Source: Paenibacillus sp. J5C2022 (GTDB taxonomy: Bacteria; Bacillota; Bacilli; Paenibacillales; Paenibacillaceae). Taken from it: DNA of 64,000 nucleotides. The DNA lies in NCBI RefSeq assembly GCF_025567625.1, contig NZ_JAOQJC010000027.1, positions 1-64,000 of the forward strand, written 5' to 3'. Position 1 is the stretch's first letter; each line of letters opens with the position of its first letter. A program made the position numbers and the translations under genes. This document shows positions 17,052 through 26,441 of this stretch, in pieces. The notes beneath the pieces were generated by a model. It ran no database searches and was not told the origin of the DNA. It worked only from the letters and a program-made list of their open reading frames with translations.

Positions 17052-18602
17052 ATGAACAAGGGGAAGGTATATCTGGTAGGCGCCGGTCCGGGAGATCCCA
17101 GACTAATTACGTTGCGGGGACTGCAATGCCTGAAGGAAAGCGATACTATCGTGTATGACCGGCTGGCCAGCCCGCGACTGCTGCGTCATGCGAAGGCCGG
17201 CGCGGAGTTCATCTACGTGGGCAAGCTGCCGGATCGCCATACGATGAAGCAGGAGGAGATCAACAGGCTGCTTGTCGATCTTGCTCTGGAAGGGAAGACG
17301 GTAACGCGGTTGAAGGGCGGCGATCCAACCATATTTGGCCGTGTCGGCGAAGAGGCCGGCTTGCTGTACGACCATGGCGTAGAGTTCGAGATTGTTCCCG
17401 GCATTACTTCCGCGATAGCCGTTCCGGCATACGCAGGCATATCGGTCACACATCGGGAGCTTGCTTCCTCCCTGTCGATCGTGACCGGGCACGAAAGCCC
17501 GGAGAAGCTGGATCAGTCCATTCAATGGGACAAGGTGACGAATGCGACGGGCACGCTGCTCTTCTTGATGGGCGTGGCCAAGATCGACTATATTGCTTCC
17601 CAGCTTATGAAGCATGGCAAGCCGCCGCATACGCCCGTCGCCCTGGTCCGCTGGGGAACAAGGGTGGAGCAAGAGACGGTTGTCGGCACCCTGGAGACGA
17701 TCGCGGATATTGTGAAGCAGCGGAACTTCCAGCCTCCCGCCGTCATTGTAGTAGGAGAGGTTGTGCTGCAGCGGGAGAAGCTAAGATGGTACGAGAACAA
17801 GCCGTTGTTCGGCATGCGGATACTCGTTACGCGGGCAAGAGCTCAAGCGAGTGCATTGACAGATCTAATCGAAGAGATGGGCGGAGAGCCGTGCGAGTTC
17901 CCCGTTATCGAGACGCGGCTGCCGAAGGAGCCTGAAGCTGTACGGGCATTGCGCGAGCGTCTGGAAGCTGCGGAAGACTACCATTGGGTTATTTTCACAA
18001 GCGTTAACGGAGTGGAGTACTTTTTCAGGTGGCTGAAGGAGCTTCGCATCGATATAAGAAGATTCCATAAGGCGAGAATTGCCGCTGTAGGGCCCAAGAC
18101 AGCCGCAGCCTTGCATGAGCGGGGATTGTTCGTGGACGAGCTGCCGGAGCAGTATGTCGCCGAAGGTCTGCTAAGCCAGCTGGAACAGCATATGCAACCC
18201 GGTGAGAAGGCGCTCTTGGCACGCGGCGATCTGGCTCGCGAGGTGCTTCCCCGAGAGCTGGCGGCAAGGGGTGTGGAAGCGGTGGAGGCGAACGTATACG
18301 AGACCGTTGTTGCCGACACGCAGGATGGGATGGTAATGGAATGGCTGCGGGAGAAAGCGATACACATGATTACCTTCACCAGTTCGTCCACCGTCGGCAA
18401 TCTGCTGGAGGTGCTGCGACGGAACGGCTGCGACGATCCCGTCGACCTGCTGGAGAGCATACCCGTTGCGAGCATCGGACCCATCACATCACAGACGGTT
18501 GCCGAGGCGGGACTTGCGCTTACGGTCGAAGCGAAGACGTCTACGATCGAGGGACTGCTTGATGCCATTGCAGACTATAACAAAAACCGAAACAGCAACT
18601 AG
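17052..18602 (+). CDS. cobA-hemD: fused uroporphyrinogen-III C-methyltransferase and uroporphyrinogen-III synthase
   Basis: A 516-residue two-domain enzyme. Residues 1-245 are a SUMT/CobA methyltransferase (VYLVGAGPGDPRLITLRG, VTRLKGGDPTIFGR, VVPGITSAI-type motif as EIVPGITSAIAVPAYAG) that methylates uroporphyrinogen III to precorrin-2. Residues about 255-510 are HemD (RILVTRARAQASALTDLIEE, FTSVNGVEYFF, ITFTSSSTVGNLL), which closes hydroxymethylbilane to uroporphyrinogen III. The fusion puts the branch-point product and the first siroheme step in one protein. B. subtilis has separate genes; similar fusions are known in Paenibacillus and Clostridia. It follows hemC by 3 bases. Confidence 0.96.
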   Translation: MNKGKVYLVGAGPGDPRLITLRGLQCLKESDTIVYDRLASPRLLRHAKAGAEFIYVGKLPDRHTMKQEEINRLLVDLALEGKTVTRLKGGDPTIFGRVGEEAGLLYDHGVEFEIVPGITSAIAVPAYAGISVTHRELASSLSIVTGHESPEKLDQSIQWDKVTNATGTLLFLMGVAKIDYIASQLMKHGKPPHTPVALVRWGTRVEQETVVGTLETIADIVKQRNFQPPAVIVVGEVVLQREKLRWYENKPLFGMRILVTRARAQASALTDLIEEMGGEPCEFPVIETRLPKEPEAVRALRERLEAAEDYHWVIFTSVNGVEYFFRWLKELRIDIRRFHKARIAAVGPKTAAALHERGLFVDELPEQYVAEGLLSQLEQHMQPGEKALLARGDLAREVLPRELAARGVEAVEANVYETVVADTQDGMVMEWLREKAIHMITFTSSSTVGNLLEVLRRNGCDDPVDLLESIPVASIGPITSQTVAEAGLALTVEAKTSTIEGLLDAIADYNKNRNSN

Positions 18603-18618
18603 GAAGGAATGGTGACAG

Positions 18619-19620
18619 ATGGGTTATCCAATCGTAAGAAATCGGCGGCTTCGCCGCAGTGCGGGGCTTCGCAGTCTCGTGCGGGAAACTGCGCTCGGGG
18701 TAGATGATTTTATTTATCCGCTGTTTGTGACTCATGGGAACGACGTGAAGGAAGAAATACCGTCCATGCCGGGCGTGTATCATTACTCGCTGGACGTCTT
18801 GCATGAAGAGATCAAGGATATCGTCGCATCGGGCATCAAATCAGTTCTCCTGTTCGGCGTGCCGGAGCATAAGGATGATCGAGGAAGCTCCGCCTACGAC
18901 GCGAACGGCATCGTGCAGCAGGCGATTCGCGCCGTGAAGTCATGGGCGCCTGAGCTGGTCGTCATTGCGGACACATGCCTGTGCCAATTCACGGATCATG
19001 GCCATTGCGGCGTCGTCGTGAAGGAGGAGCGGAGCGGACATGCCGTGGTAGACAATGACCGTTCGCTGGAGCTGCTTGTTCGGACGGCCGTGTCGCAGGC
19101 GGAGGCGGGCGCCGATATTATCGCGCCGTCGAGTATGATGGACGGATTCGTCCATGCGATAAGGGAAGGGCTTGACGCGACAGGCTATAATGATATCGCA
19201 ATCATGTCCTATTCCGTGAAATACGCTTCGGCGTATTACGGCCCGTTCCGCGATGCCGCGCATTCCACTCCGCAATTCGGGGACCGCAAGACGTATCAGA
19301 TGGACCCCGCGAACAGCAGGGAAGCGATGCGGGAGGCGGAAGCGGATGTGATGGAAGGCGCGGATATGCTTATGGTGAAGCCTGCGCTCGCTTATCTAGA
19401 TGTGGTAAGACTGCTGAAGGAGCAGTTCGATCTGCCTGTCGTAGCTTACAATGTCAGCGCGGAGTATGCCATGGTGAAGGCGGCGGCGCAGAACGGATGG
19501 CTGGATGAGCGTGCCGTCGTCCTGGAGACGCTGACCGGCATGAAGCGGGCAGGCGCCGACATGATCATCACTTACCATGCCAAGGATGCCGCTCGCTGGC
19601 TGAAGGGAGAGGATGTGTAA
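18619..19620 (+). CDS. hemB: porphobilinogen synthase (delta-aminolevulinate dehydratase)
   Basis: HemB condenses two 5-aminolevulinates into porphobilinogen. The 333-residue product has the zinc-type cysteine cluster in ADTCLCQFTDHGHCG and the two Schiff-base lysine regions SVKYASAYYGPFRDA and MLMVKPALAYLD. The ribosome-binding site is AGGAAGG. Its TAA stop shares one base with the hemL start. Confidence 0.98.
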   Translation: MGYPIVRNRRLRRSAGLRSLVRETALGVDDFIYPLFVTHGNDVKEEIPSMPGVYHYSLDVLHEEIKDIVASGIKSVLLFGVPEHKDDRGSSAYDANGIVQQAIRAVKSWAPELVVIADTCLCQFTDHGHCGVVVKEERSGHAVVDNDRSLELLVRTAVSQAEAGADIIAPSSMMDGFVHAIREGLDATGYNDIAIMSYSVKYASAYYGPFRDAAHSTPQFGDRKTYQMDPANSREAMREAEADVMEGADMLMVKPALAYLDVVRLLKEQFDLPVVAYNVSAEYAMVKAAAQNGWLDERAVVLETLTGMKRAGADMIITYHAKDAARWLKGEDV

Positions 19621-20930
19621 TGGAGCAAGGTCTGGGAAGAAGAGGCGACAGCCGTTCCACTGAAGCGTTCGCAAGAGCGAAGAAGGTTATTCCGGGGGGC
19701 GTGAACAGCCCGGTGCGAGCGTTCAAGTCCGTCGGCTTGACGCCCGTCTACGTGGAGAGAGGCGAAGGAAGCCGAATATACGATATCGACGGCAACAGCT
19801 ATATCGATTATGTAGGGTCGTGGGGACCTCTCATTATGGGTCACGCCCATCCTGAAGTGGTAGAAGCGCTGCGCAAGACGGCAGAGAAAGGCACGAGCTT
19901 CGGCGCGCCTACCGAGCTGGAGACGCTAATGGCGGAGCTTGTCGTGGAACGCGTCCCGTCAGTGGATATTGTGAGGATGGTCAATTCCGGTACGGAGGCG
20001 ACGATGAGCGCGCTTCGACTGGCCAGAGGATATACAGGCAGAAGCCGCATTCTGAAGTTCGAAGGCTCCTATCACGGACATGCGGACAGCTTGCTGATTA
20101 AAGCGGGTTCAGGCGTCGCTACGCTCGGCCTGCCGGACAGTCCCGGCGTTCCGGAAGGGGTTGCCTCCCATACGATCACCGTTCCTTACAACGATATTGA
20201 AGCGGTCAAGCTTGCATTCGACAAGTATGGCGAGGAGATTGCCTGCATTATCGTCGAGCCGATTGCCGGCAACATGGGCGTCGTTCCGCCGCTGCCGGGG
20301 TTCCTGCAAGGCTTGCGCGATGTTACATCACAATACGGCAGCCTGCTCATATTCGACGAAGTGATGACGGGCTTCCGTGTCGCTTACCATTGCGCGCAAG
20401 GGCTGTACGGCATAACGCCGGACCTGACCTGCTTCGGCAAAGTCATCGGCGGGGGCTTGCCTGTAGGGGCGTACGGCGGACGGCGGGAGCTGATGGAGCA
20501 GATTGCGCCAAGCGGACCGATCTATCAGGCCGGTACCTTGTCCGGCAATCCGCTCGCGATGGCGGCGGGCTATACGACGCTGAAGCTGCTAACGCCGGAA
20601 GTGTACCAGCAGTTGGAGCGCCAGGCGGCCAAGCTGCAAGCGGGCATGGAGGACAATGCGAAGAAGCGTGGCGTTGCTTCCACCATCAATCGGGTAGGCT
20701 CCATGGTATGTCCATTCTTCACAGAACAGCATGTCATTAACTTCGATGTCGCGAGAACCAGCAATCTGGAGCAGTTCCAGGCCTACTTCGCTTCCATGCT
20801 GGAGTTGGGCATCAACATAGCGCCTTCCCAATTCGAAGGGATGTTCGTGTCCGCCGTCCATAGCGATACCGACATTGAGATGACTCTTCGGGCGCATGAT
20901 GCGGCGCTGGAAAGGCTTCAGAAGGCATGA
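19620..20930 (+). CDS. hemL: glutamate-1-semialdehyde 2,1-aminomutase
   Basis: HemL, a PLP enzyme of aminotransferase class III, converts glutamate-1-semialdehyde to 5-aminolevulinate. The 436-residue product has the N-terminal PGGVNSPVRAF, the PLP-site region MVNSGTEATMSALRLAR and the Schiff-base Lys274 in CFGKVIGGGLPVGAYGG. It starts one base inside the hemB stop and its own stop overlaps the next gene's ATG, so the three genes are translationally coupled. Confidence 0.98.
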   Translation: MEQGLGRRGDSRSTEAFARAKKVIPGGVNSPVRAFKSVGLTPVYVERGEGSRIYDIDGNSYIDYVGSWGPLIMGHAHPEVVEALRKTAEKGTSFGAPTELETLMAELVVERVPSVDIVRMVNSGTEATMSALRLARGYTGRSRILKFEGSYHGHADSLLIKAGSGVATLGLPDSPGVPEGVASHTITVPYNDIEAVKLAFDKYGEEIACIIVEPIAGNMGVVPPLPGFLQGLRDVTSQYGSLLIFDEVMTGFRVAYHCAQGLYGITPDLTCFGKVIGGGLPVGAYGGRRELMEQIAPSGPIYQAGTLSGNPLAMAAGYTTLKLLTPEVYQQLERQAAKLQAGMEDNAKKRGVASTINRVGSMVCPFFTEQHVINFDVARTSNLEQFQAYFASMLELGINIAPSQFEGMFVSAVHSDTDIEMTLRAHDAALERLQKA

Positions 20931-21913
20931 TGACGAAGGGCTGGGAGGAAGCCGTCCGCCATGGGGAATGGCTGGAGCTGCCATGGGAGAAGCTTGCCGG
21001 TCTGGCAGCTTTCCCGGAACCCGGAGCAGCTCCTGCTCAGCCGGAGACCGGCAGCCATCCGCACCTGGTGCGGCAATGGCTGGCGGCTTCTTCTTTATTC
21101 CCGGAGAAGTGGGTGAACCGGCTCTTCTCCGTCGGCGGAATACGGTGGCACGAAGAGAAGCTTGCGCTCAAGTGCTTTCCGGCGGCACAAGTTAACGACG
21201 ACCCGCTGTATCGAAGGGCGAAGCAGTCGTCGTCTTGCGGAGAGCGACCGGCTGTCTTGTACGAGGATGACTATTGTCTTGTGTTCGACAAGCCGGCTGG
21301 CATGGCCGTTCATGGTTCCGGTGAAGTTGGACAGAGTCGAGGGACGCTGGACGAGGCTGCGGCGAGGCATCTGCTGGCCTGTGACGACCCGTTGCCGGTG
21401 CGTCATATCCACAGGCTTGATGACGATACGTCGGGCCCCGTTCTATATTCCAAGAACGATCTCGCGCAGCTGCGGCTGGACGAAGCAATGCGCGGGAAGG
21501 AGATTCATCGCCGATATGTTGCGGTTGTGCACGGGCGCCTGAACAATCGATCCGGGATCATTCGCGAGCCGATCGGCAAGGATCGGCATCATTCCACGCG
21601 CAGGAGAGTGTCTTCGAATGGCGACAAGGCGGTTACGCGATACGAGATGATCGCTTCCAACTCTCGTTACTCCTTGGTCCGTCTTGAACTGGAAACCGGG
21701 CGCACCCATCAGATTCGCGTACATATGAGCCATATGGGACACCCCTTGCTAGGTGACGAGTTGTATGGGGGATCAATCGACATGCTCAAGCATCAGGCGC
21801 TGCATGGCGAAGAGCTGATCTTCGCCCATCCGTTGACCGGCGGGAAGATTAGCGCCGCATCGCCGCGACCGGATTGGCTTGTCAGGCTATTGGACAGAAT
21901 TGACCTGGTTTGA
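20927..21913 (+). CDS. RluA-family pseudouridine synthase
   Basis: A 328-residue RNA pseudouridine synthase. An N-terminal S4-like region (about 45-90) precedes the catalytic domain, which carries DKPAGMAVHGSG, the catalytic-aspartate motif HRLDDDTSGPVL, and TGRTHQIRVHMSHMGHPLLGD. The active-site motif has DDD where RluA proteins usually have D(R/K)(D/E), and GPVL instead of GLVL; the catalytic Asp is kept. The RNA target cannot be told from sequence. It overlaps hemL by four bases, an odd place for an RNA-modification gene, and ends the operon. Confidence 0.93.
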   Translation: MMTKGWEEAVRHGEWLELPWEKLAGLAAFPEPGAAPAQPETGSHPHLVRQWLAASSLFPEKWVNRLFSVGGIRWHEEKLALKCFPAAQVNDDPLYRRAKQSSSCGERPAVLYEDDYCLVFDKPAGMAVHGSGEVGQSRGTLDEAAARHLLACDDPLPVRHIHRLDDDTSGPVLYSKNDLAQLRLDEAMRGKEIHRRYVAVVHGRLNNRSGIIREPIGKDRHHSTRRRVSSNGDKAVTRYEMIASNSRYSLVRLELETGRTHQIRVHMSHMGHPLLGDELYGGSIDMLKHQALHGEELIFAHPLTGGKISAASPRPDWLVRLLDRIDLV

Positions 21914-21921
21914 AAAAGACA

Positions 21922-21952
21922 GTCATGCTCTCGGCAATCCAACCATATAGAT
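21922..21952 (+). promoter_or_regulatory. probable sigma-E promoter of spoVID
   Basis: GTCATGC (21922-21928), 15-bp spacer, CATATAGAT (21944-21952), similar to the sigma-E pattern KMATATT-N14-CATACAHT. spoVID of B. subtilis is transcribed by sigma-E in the mother cell, which supports the call. It is 57 bases before the GTG start. Confidence 0.5.
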
Positions 21953-22008
21953 AAGTAGTGTATGTAACGCTAGCCCAAGCATTCAGGAAGTGAAGGGAGG
22001 ACTTAGGC

Positions 22009-23331
22009 GTGTCTAATGGGATGAACGGATTGCGCTTTGATGTATACGAGAGGGTCCATATGCCTGACGACGTAGCTGCCATCGACGAGCTGGAAGAGAT
22101 TGAACTGGTACCTCGTATACAAGTTATCGATCAAGGTGATCAAGCGGTATTGAAGGGGCAATTGCTGCTCAGCGGCGTATATCGGGGGCAGAATGCAGCA
22201 GACGGCCCGCTGACGCTGGAGCACTGGATTCCGGTGGAAATCTCGTTGCCAATGAATCGGGTGTCCCGGCTCGATGACATCTCTATCGAGATTGACAACT
22301 TCGACGTTGACCTGCTGTCGGCCCGTACATTGAATATTACGGGTGTGTTATCGCTTCGCGGAATAGCGATGGAACCCCCTCAGGAAGAACAGGGAGGGTG
22401 GGAGGAGGATGCCTTCACAGCTGTACATGAGCGTGAACAGAAGCAGTGGGATATGTCTCAGGTATCGGATGTAGCTGATGAAGAAGTGAACGCGACGTAC
22501 ATAGTGGATCGCGGCGCACAGAGTGCAGAGGACTATACTGCTGGCGAAGCGGAAGCGGAGCAGGAAGTGACGATGGAAGCTCAGGCAGCGGAGGAACCAG
22601 GCGAGCAGTATTATGAGGGACAAACTGAACGGGAAAGTGATCAGGCGTCTTCTTCATCGTGGGAGTATCAGCCTATTCAGCAGCCTGAAGCAGGACAATC
22701 CTATAGTAACGAAAAGGTTGCGGCGCGGCAGCCGTTCTTAGACACTGCTGAAGCTTCTGAAGCTGTTGAAGCTGCGATTCAGGATGAAGGACACCAGGCG
22801 GAAGAGCCGGAATCCCATCAGGAGCAAGCCCAGCATGATGGTTATGCATTGCTGGAGAAGGAAAGACAGGAAGACGAGGACGCGTCAGACCTGTCGCAGC
22901 CTTCTGCATTCGCAGCGGAACAAGAGCCTCTTCCCGCAGAGCCTGTCAAGCCGGAGGTGCAGATTGCGTTCTCCGGCAAATCTCCGGAACGCAGCGACGG
23001 CAGTCCGGAGGTGGGGATTAGGTCTCTGCTTCAGTCCAGTCAGCGTGAGAGGGCAGTACGGGAAGCGGCAGAGCAGTCGCAGGTGGAGCAGGAAGCGGAG
23101 CGGGCGGAAGCCGTCCAGGAGGCTGAGGAAGAGATCGAATGGAAGCGATTGTTCCTCAGCAAGCAGGAAGGCGACTCGGAGTTCAGGAAGATCAGAATGT
23201 GCATCGTTCAGCGCGAAGAGACGCTGGAAGAAATTGCGACCCGCTACAGCTTGAACCCAAGGGAAATACTTGTTCACAACGGATTGCATGAATCTGCCAT
23301 AGAAGAGGGGCAAGTATTGTACATTCCATAA
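22009..23331 (+). CDS. spoVID: SpoVID-like spore coat encasement protein
   Basis: SpoVID anchors coat layers around the forespore through SpoIVA and SafA. The 440-residue protein has a conserved N-terminal beta-rich domain (residues 1-125, with LRFDVYERVHMP and LEHWIPVEISLP), a long acidic Gln/Glu-rich low-complexity middle (about 126-385) and a C-terminal LysM domain (about 395-440, MCIVQREETLEEIATRYSLN). Start GTG 22009 lies 8 bases after AAGGGAGG. The position between the hem operon and valS matches B. subtilis. The acidic middle is poorly conserved in this family. A strong inverted repeat follows the gene (23347-23387). Confidence 0.93.
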   Translation: MSNGMNGLRFDVYERVHMPDDVAAIDELEEIELVPRIQVIDQGDQAVLKGQLLLSGVYRGQNAADGPLTLEHWIPVEISLPMNRVSRLDDISIEIDNFDVDLLSARTLNITGVLSLRGIAMEPPQEEQGGWEEDAFTAVHEREQKQWDMSQVSDVADEEVNATYIVDRGAQSAEDYTAGEAEAEQEVTMEAQAAEEPGEQYYEGQTERESDQASSSSWEYQPIQQPEAGQSYSNEKVAARQPFLDTAEASEAVEAAIQDEGHQAEEPESHQEQAQHDGYALLEKERQEDEDASDLSQPSAFAAEQEPLPAEPVKPEVQIAFSGKSPERSDGSPEVGIRSLLQSSQRERAVREAAEQSQVEQEAERAEAVQEAEEEIEWKRLFLSKQEGDSEFRKIRMCIVQREETLEEIATRYSLNPREILVHNGLHESAIEEGQVLYIP

Positions 23332-23346
23332 AAGATACCGATTACG

Positions 23347-23387
23347 AATAAGGCGGGCTTGCGCTCTGGCGCAGGTACCGCCTTATT
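23347..23387 (+). terminator. hairpin downstream of spoVID
   Basis: Ten-base stem AATAAGGCGG/CCGCCTTATT with an inner TTGCGC/GCGCA-type helix. The T-run is missing, so it may terminate inefficiently or act as a transcript-end stabiliser. Confidence 0.55.
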
Positions 23388-23428
23388 AGGTACGTGCGAA
23401 GCGAATATCGTATACGCCAATCGCCAGG

Positions 23429-23457
23429 TTGACTATCGCGTCGTATAGAGGTATGAT
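23429..23457 (+). promoter_or_regulatory. sigma-A promoter of the valS T-box operon
   Basis: -35 TTGACT (23429-23434), 17-bp spacer, -10 TATGAT (23452-23457), immediately before T-box stem I. Confidence 0.75.
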
Positions 23458-23469
23458 GATAAGTATATG

Positions 23470-23745
23470 CGTTATAACGACGTGGAAGGGGAATAGCAGC
23501 AGCTATGCCTTCAGAGAGCAGGACCGTTGCGCTGAGAGGTTCTGCAGGATGAACCTGCATGCGAGTCGCCCCGGAGTCGCTTTATTGAAGCGGGAAGCTT
23601 TGCAGCCTGCCCGTCCTAGGTAAAGCCGGTAACAGCCGTTATCTGTAAGAGTGCCGCGGGAGATCTTATACGAGCTCATTCGCGGAACAAAGGTGGTACC
23701 ACGGGAGTTAGACCTTTCGTCCTTTACAGGGCGGAAGGTTTTTTT
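23470..23745 (+). promoter_or_regulatory. T-box leader controlling valS, specifier GUC
   Basis: Stem I base pairs CGAC (23478-23481) with GTCG (23576-23579) and GGGG (23488-23491) with CCCC (23569-23572), with a GA-rich kink-turn-like loop between. The specifier codon on the 3' side of the next loop is GTC (23565-23567), valine. AGAGAG and the GCAGGACC/GGTTCTGC distal stem follow the T-box consensus. The T-box motif AAAGGTGGTACCACGGGAGT is at 23689-23708. The terminator ACCTTTCGTCCT/AGGGCGGAAGGT with seven T ends at 23745. Uncharged tRNA-Val should stabilise the antiterminator and allow valS transcription. Confidence 0.93.
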
Positions 23746-23779
23746 GCATATACCCAGATTGATGTGGAGGATGGAGCAT

Positions 23780-26422
23780 ATGTCTGAAAATCAAAGCAAT
23801 CAAGCAATGCCGACAACTTATGATCCGAAAGCAGCCGAGCAGAAATGGTATCCTTACTGGATGGAAGGGAATTTCTTTCAAGCAGGCAAGCGACCCGAGG
23901 CGGAGACCTATACGATCGTCATCCCCCCGCCCAATGTGACTGGCATGCTGCATATCGGCCATGCGTTGGACTTTACCCTGCAAGATATTCTCATTCGCGC
24001 CAAGCGGATGCAAGGATACGACACGCTATGGCTGCCGGGCATGGACCATGCCGGTATCGCTACTCAGACGCGAGTGGAGCAGAAGCTGCGCGAGAACGGT
24101 ACGTCGCGCCACGAGCTGGGGCGTGAAGCCTTCCTGGAGAAGGTATGGGAGTGGAAGGAGCAGTACGCCGGCACCATTCGCGACCAGTGGTCGAAGTTGG
24201 GGCTGTCGCTGGACTATTCCAGGGAACGCTTTACAATGGATGAAGGCTTGTCCAAAGCGGTGCGGGAAGTATTCGTCCGGTTGTATGAGAAGGGGCTTAT
24301 TTATCGCGGCAAAAAAATTATTAACTGGGACCCTGCAGCACGGACTGCACTATCCGACATTGAAGTGGAGTACAAGGAAGTTAATGGACATCTGTACCAT
24401 TTGAAATATCCGCTCAAGGACGGTTCCGGCTTCGTGACGGTTGCGACGACAAGACCGGAGACGATGCTGGGTGATACGGCGGTTGCGGTTCATCCGGAAG
24501 ACGAGCGATACAAGGACATGATCGGCAAGACGCTTGTGCTGCCGGTCATCGGCAGAGAAATTCCGATTGTCGCGGATGAGTACGTCGAGAAGGACTTCGG
24601 TTCCGGTGCGGTGAAGATTACGCCTGCTCATGATCCGAACGACTTCGAGGTGGGCGAGCGCCATAGCTTGCCCCAGATCACAGTTATGGACGAGACGGGC
24701 ACAATGAATGCCGAGGCAGGCCCATATCAGGGGCTGGACCGAGCGGAGTGCCGCAAGAAGCTCGTGAAGGACTTGCAGGAGCAGGGCGTATGCGTACTGA
24801 TTGAGGACCATGTTCATCAGGTCGGCCATAGCGAGCGCAGCGGTGCTGTTGTGGAGCCGTATCTGTCCACGCAATGGTTCGTCGCGATGAAGCCGCTGGC
24901 AGAAGCGGCGATAGCCGCGCAGAAGTCGGGCAAAGGCGTCCAGTTCGTGCCGGAGCGCTTCGAGAAAATATATCTCAACTGGATCGAAAATGTGCGCGAT
25001 TGGTGCATCTCCCGCCAGCTGTGGTGGGGTCACCGCATCCCGGCTTGGTATGACGATACGACGGGCGAGCTTCACGTATCCCGCAAGGATATGGACGGCG
25101 ATCATCTGCGTCGGGACGAAGATGTGCTGGATACTTGGTTCAGCTCTGCGCTGTGGCCGTTCTCTACGCTTGGATGGCCCGACCAGAGCGAGGATCTAAG
25201 CCGTTACTATCCGACCAACGTGCTTGTAACAGGCTACGACATCATTTACTTCTGGGTAGCCAGAATGATCTTCACTGCACTGGAATTTACAGACGAGAAG
25301 CCGTTCCGAGACGTGCTGATTCATGGATTGGTGCGGGATAAGGACGGACAGAAGATGTCCAAGTCACTGGGCAACGGTGTCGATCCGCTCGAAATTATTG
25401 AGCAATATGGCGCGGATGCGCTCCGCTTCATGATATCGACGGGCAGCACGCCCGGTCAGGACTTGCGTTTCCGGATCGAGAAGGTGGAGCAAGCGCGCAA
25501 TTTTGCCAATAAGATCTGGAACGCTTCACGCTTCGCGCTTATGAATCTGGAAGGCTTCAAAGCGTCGGATATTGACATCATGGTTAAACTGGGCACAGCT
25601 GACCGCTGGATTTTGCACCGGTTCAATGAGACGGCGCGCGACGTAACCAGGCTGATGGATAACTATGAATTCGGCGAGACAGGCCGCGTGTTGTACAATT
25701 TTATATGGGATGACTTGTGCGACTGGTATATCGAATTCTCGAAGCTGAGTTTGAACGGGTCGGACGAATCGGCGAAGCGTGCGACGCAGTCCGTACTGGC
25801 TTACGTACTGGATCGCACACAACGGCTTATTCATCCGTTCATGCCGTTCATTAGCGAGGAAATATGGCAGCATCTTCCTCATGAGGGGGAGACGATCACG
25901 CTGGCAGCGTGGCCGAAGTACGATGCTTCGCTGGAAGCGCCGGATGCCGTTGCAGAGATGAACCTGCTTATGGAGATGATCCGTGCCGTCCGCAATATTC
26001 GCGCTGAAGTGAACGTGCCGATGAGCAAGAAGATCGAGCTTCTTATCAAGCCTTCCAGCGAGAGCAATGCCGCTATACTTGCCCGCAATGAAGAATTCGT
26101 GAGACGCTTCTGCGGCACTTCGCTTCTGGAGACGGGTATGCATATCGCTGCTCCGGATAAAGCGATGACTGCAATCGTCACCGGTGCGGAGCTGTACTTG
26201 CCGCTTGCGGGTCTGATCGACATAACGCAAGAAATCGCGCGGCTGGAGAAGGAGCTGGCTCACTTGAATTCCGAAGTGCAGCGCGTCGAGAAGAAGCTTG
26301 CCAATGAGGGCTTCGTATCGAAAGCGCCGGCGAAGGTTATCGACGAGGAACGGGCGAAGATGAAGGATTATGCCGAGAAGCGGGATAAAGTGCTGCAGCG
26401 GATAGCCGAACTGCAGGGCTAA
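23780..26422 (+). CDS. valS: valyl-tRNA synthetase
   Basis: A class I synthetase that charges tRNA-Val. The 880-residue product has the HIGH motif in PPPNVTGMLHIGHAL, the CP1 editing domain (TTRPETMLGDTAV region), KMSKS in DGQKMSKSLGNGVDP, the anticodon-binding domain and the C-terminal coiled coil (ITQEIARLEKELAHL). The frame is open back into the T-box, but the start must lie after the leader terminator. I prefer ATG 23780, 9 bases after GGAGG, over ATG 23771, which abuts that site. It is controlled by the upstream T-box and probably co-transcribed with folC and murC. Confidence 0.98.
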   Translation: MSENQSNQAMPTTYDPKAAEQKWYPYWMEGNFFQAGKRPEAETYTIVIPPPNVTGMLHIGHALDFTLQDILIRAKRMQGYDTLWLPGMDHAGIATQTRVEQKLRENGTSRHELGREAFLEKVWEWKEQYAGTIRDQWSKLGLSLDYSRERFTMDEGLSKAVREVFVRLYEKGLIYRGKKIINWDPAARTALSDIEVEYKEVNGHLYHLKYPLKDGSGFVTVATTRPETMLGDTAVAVHPEDERYKDMIGKTLVLPVIGREIPIVADEYVEKDFGSGAVKITPAHDPNDFEVGERHSLPQITVMDETGTMNAEAGPYQGLDRAECRKKLVKDLQEQGVCVLIEDHVHQVGHSERSGAVVEPYLSTQWFVAMKPLAEAAIAAQKSGKGVQFVPERFEKIYLNWIENVRDWCISRQLWWGHRIPAWYDDTTGELHVSRKDMDGDHLRRDEDVLDTWFSSALWPFSTLGWPDQSEDLSRYYPTNVLVTGYDIIYFWVARMIFTALEFTDEKPFRDVLIHGLVRDKDGQKMSKSLGNGVDPLEIIEQYGADALRFMISTGSTPGQDLRFRIEKVEQARNFANKIWNASRFALMNLEGFKASDIDIMVKLGTADRWILHRFNETARDVTRLMDNYEFGETGRVLYNFIWDDLCDWYIEFSKLSLNGSDESAKRATQSVLAYVLDRTQRLIHPFMPFISEEIWQHLPHEGETITLAAWPKYDASLEAPDAVAEMNLLMEMIRAVRNIRAEVNVPMSKKIELLIKPSSESNAAILARNEEFVRRFCGTSLLETGMHIAAPDKAMTAIVTGAELYLPLAGLIDITQEIARLEKELAHLNSEVQRVEKKLANEGFVSKAPAKVIDEERAKMKDYAEKRDKVLQRIAELQG

Positions 26423-26441
26423 CGGGAAGAAGGGATGCAAG

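Noticed and set aside
23572..23580. Second GTC (23576-23578) as the T-box specifier
   Set aside because: It pairs in the lower stem I helix; the GTC at 23565-23567 lies in the specifier loop.
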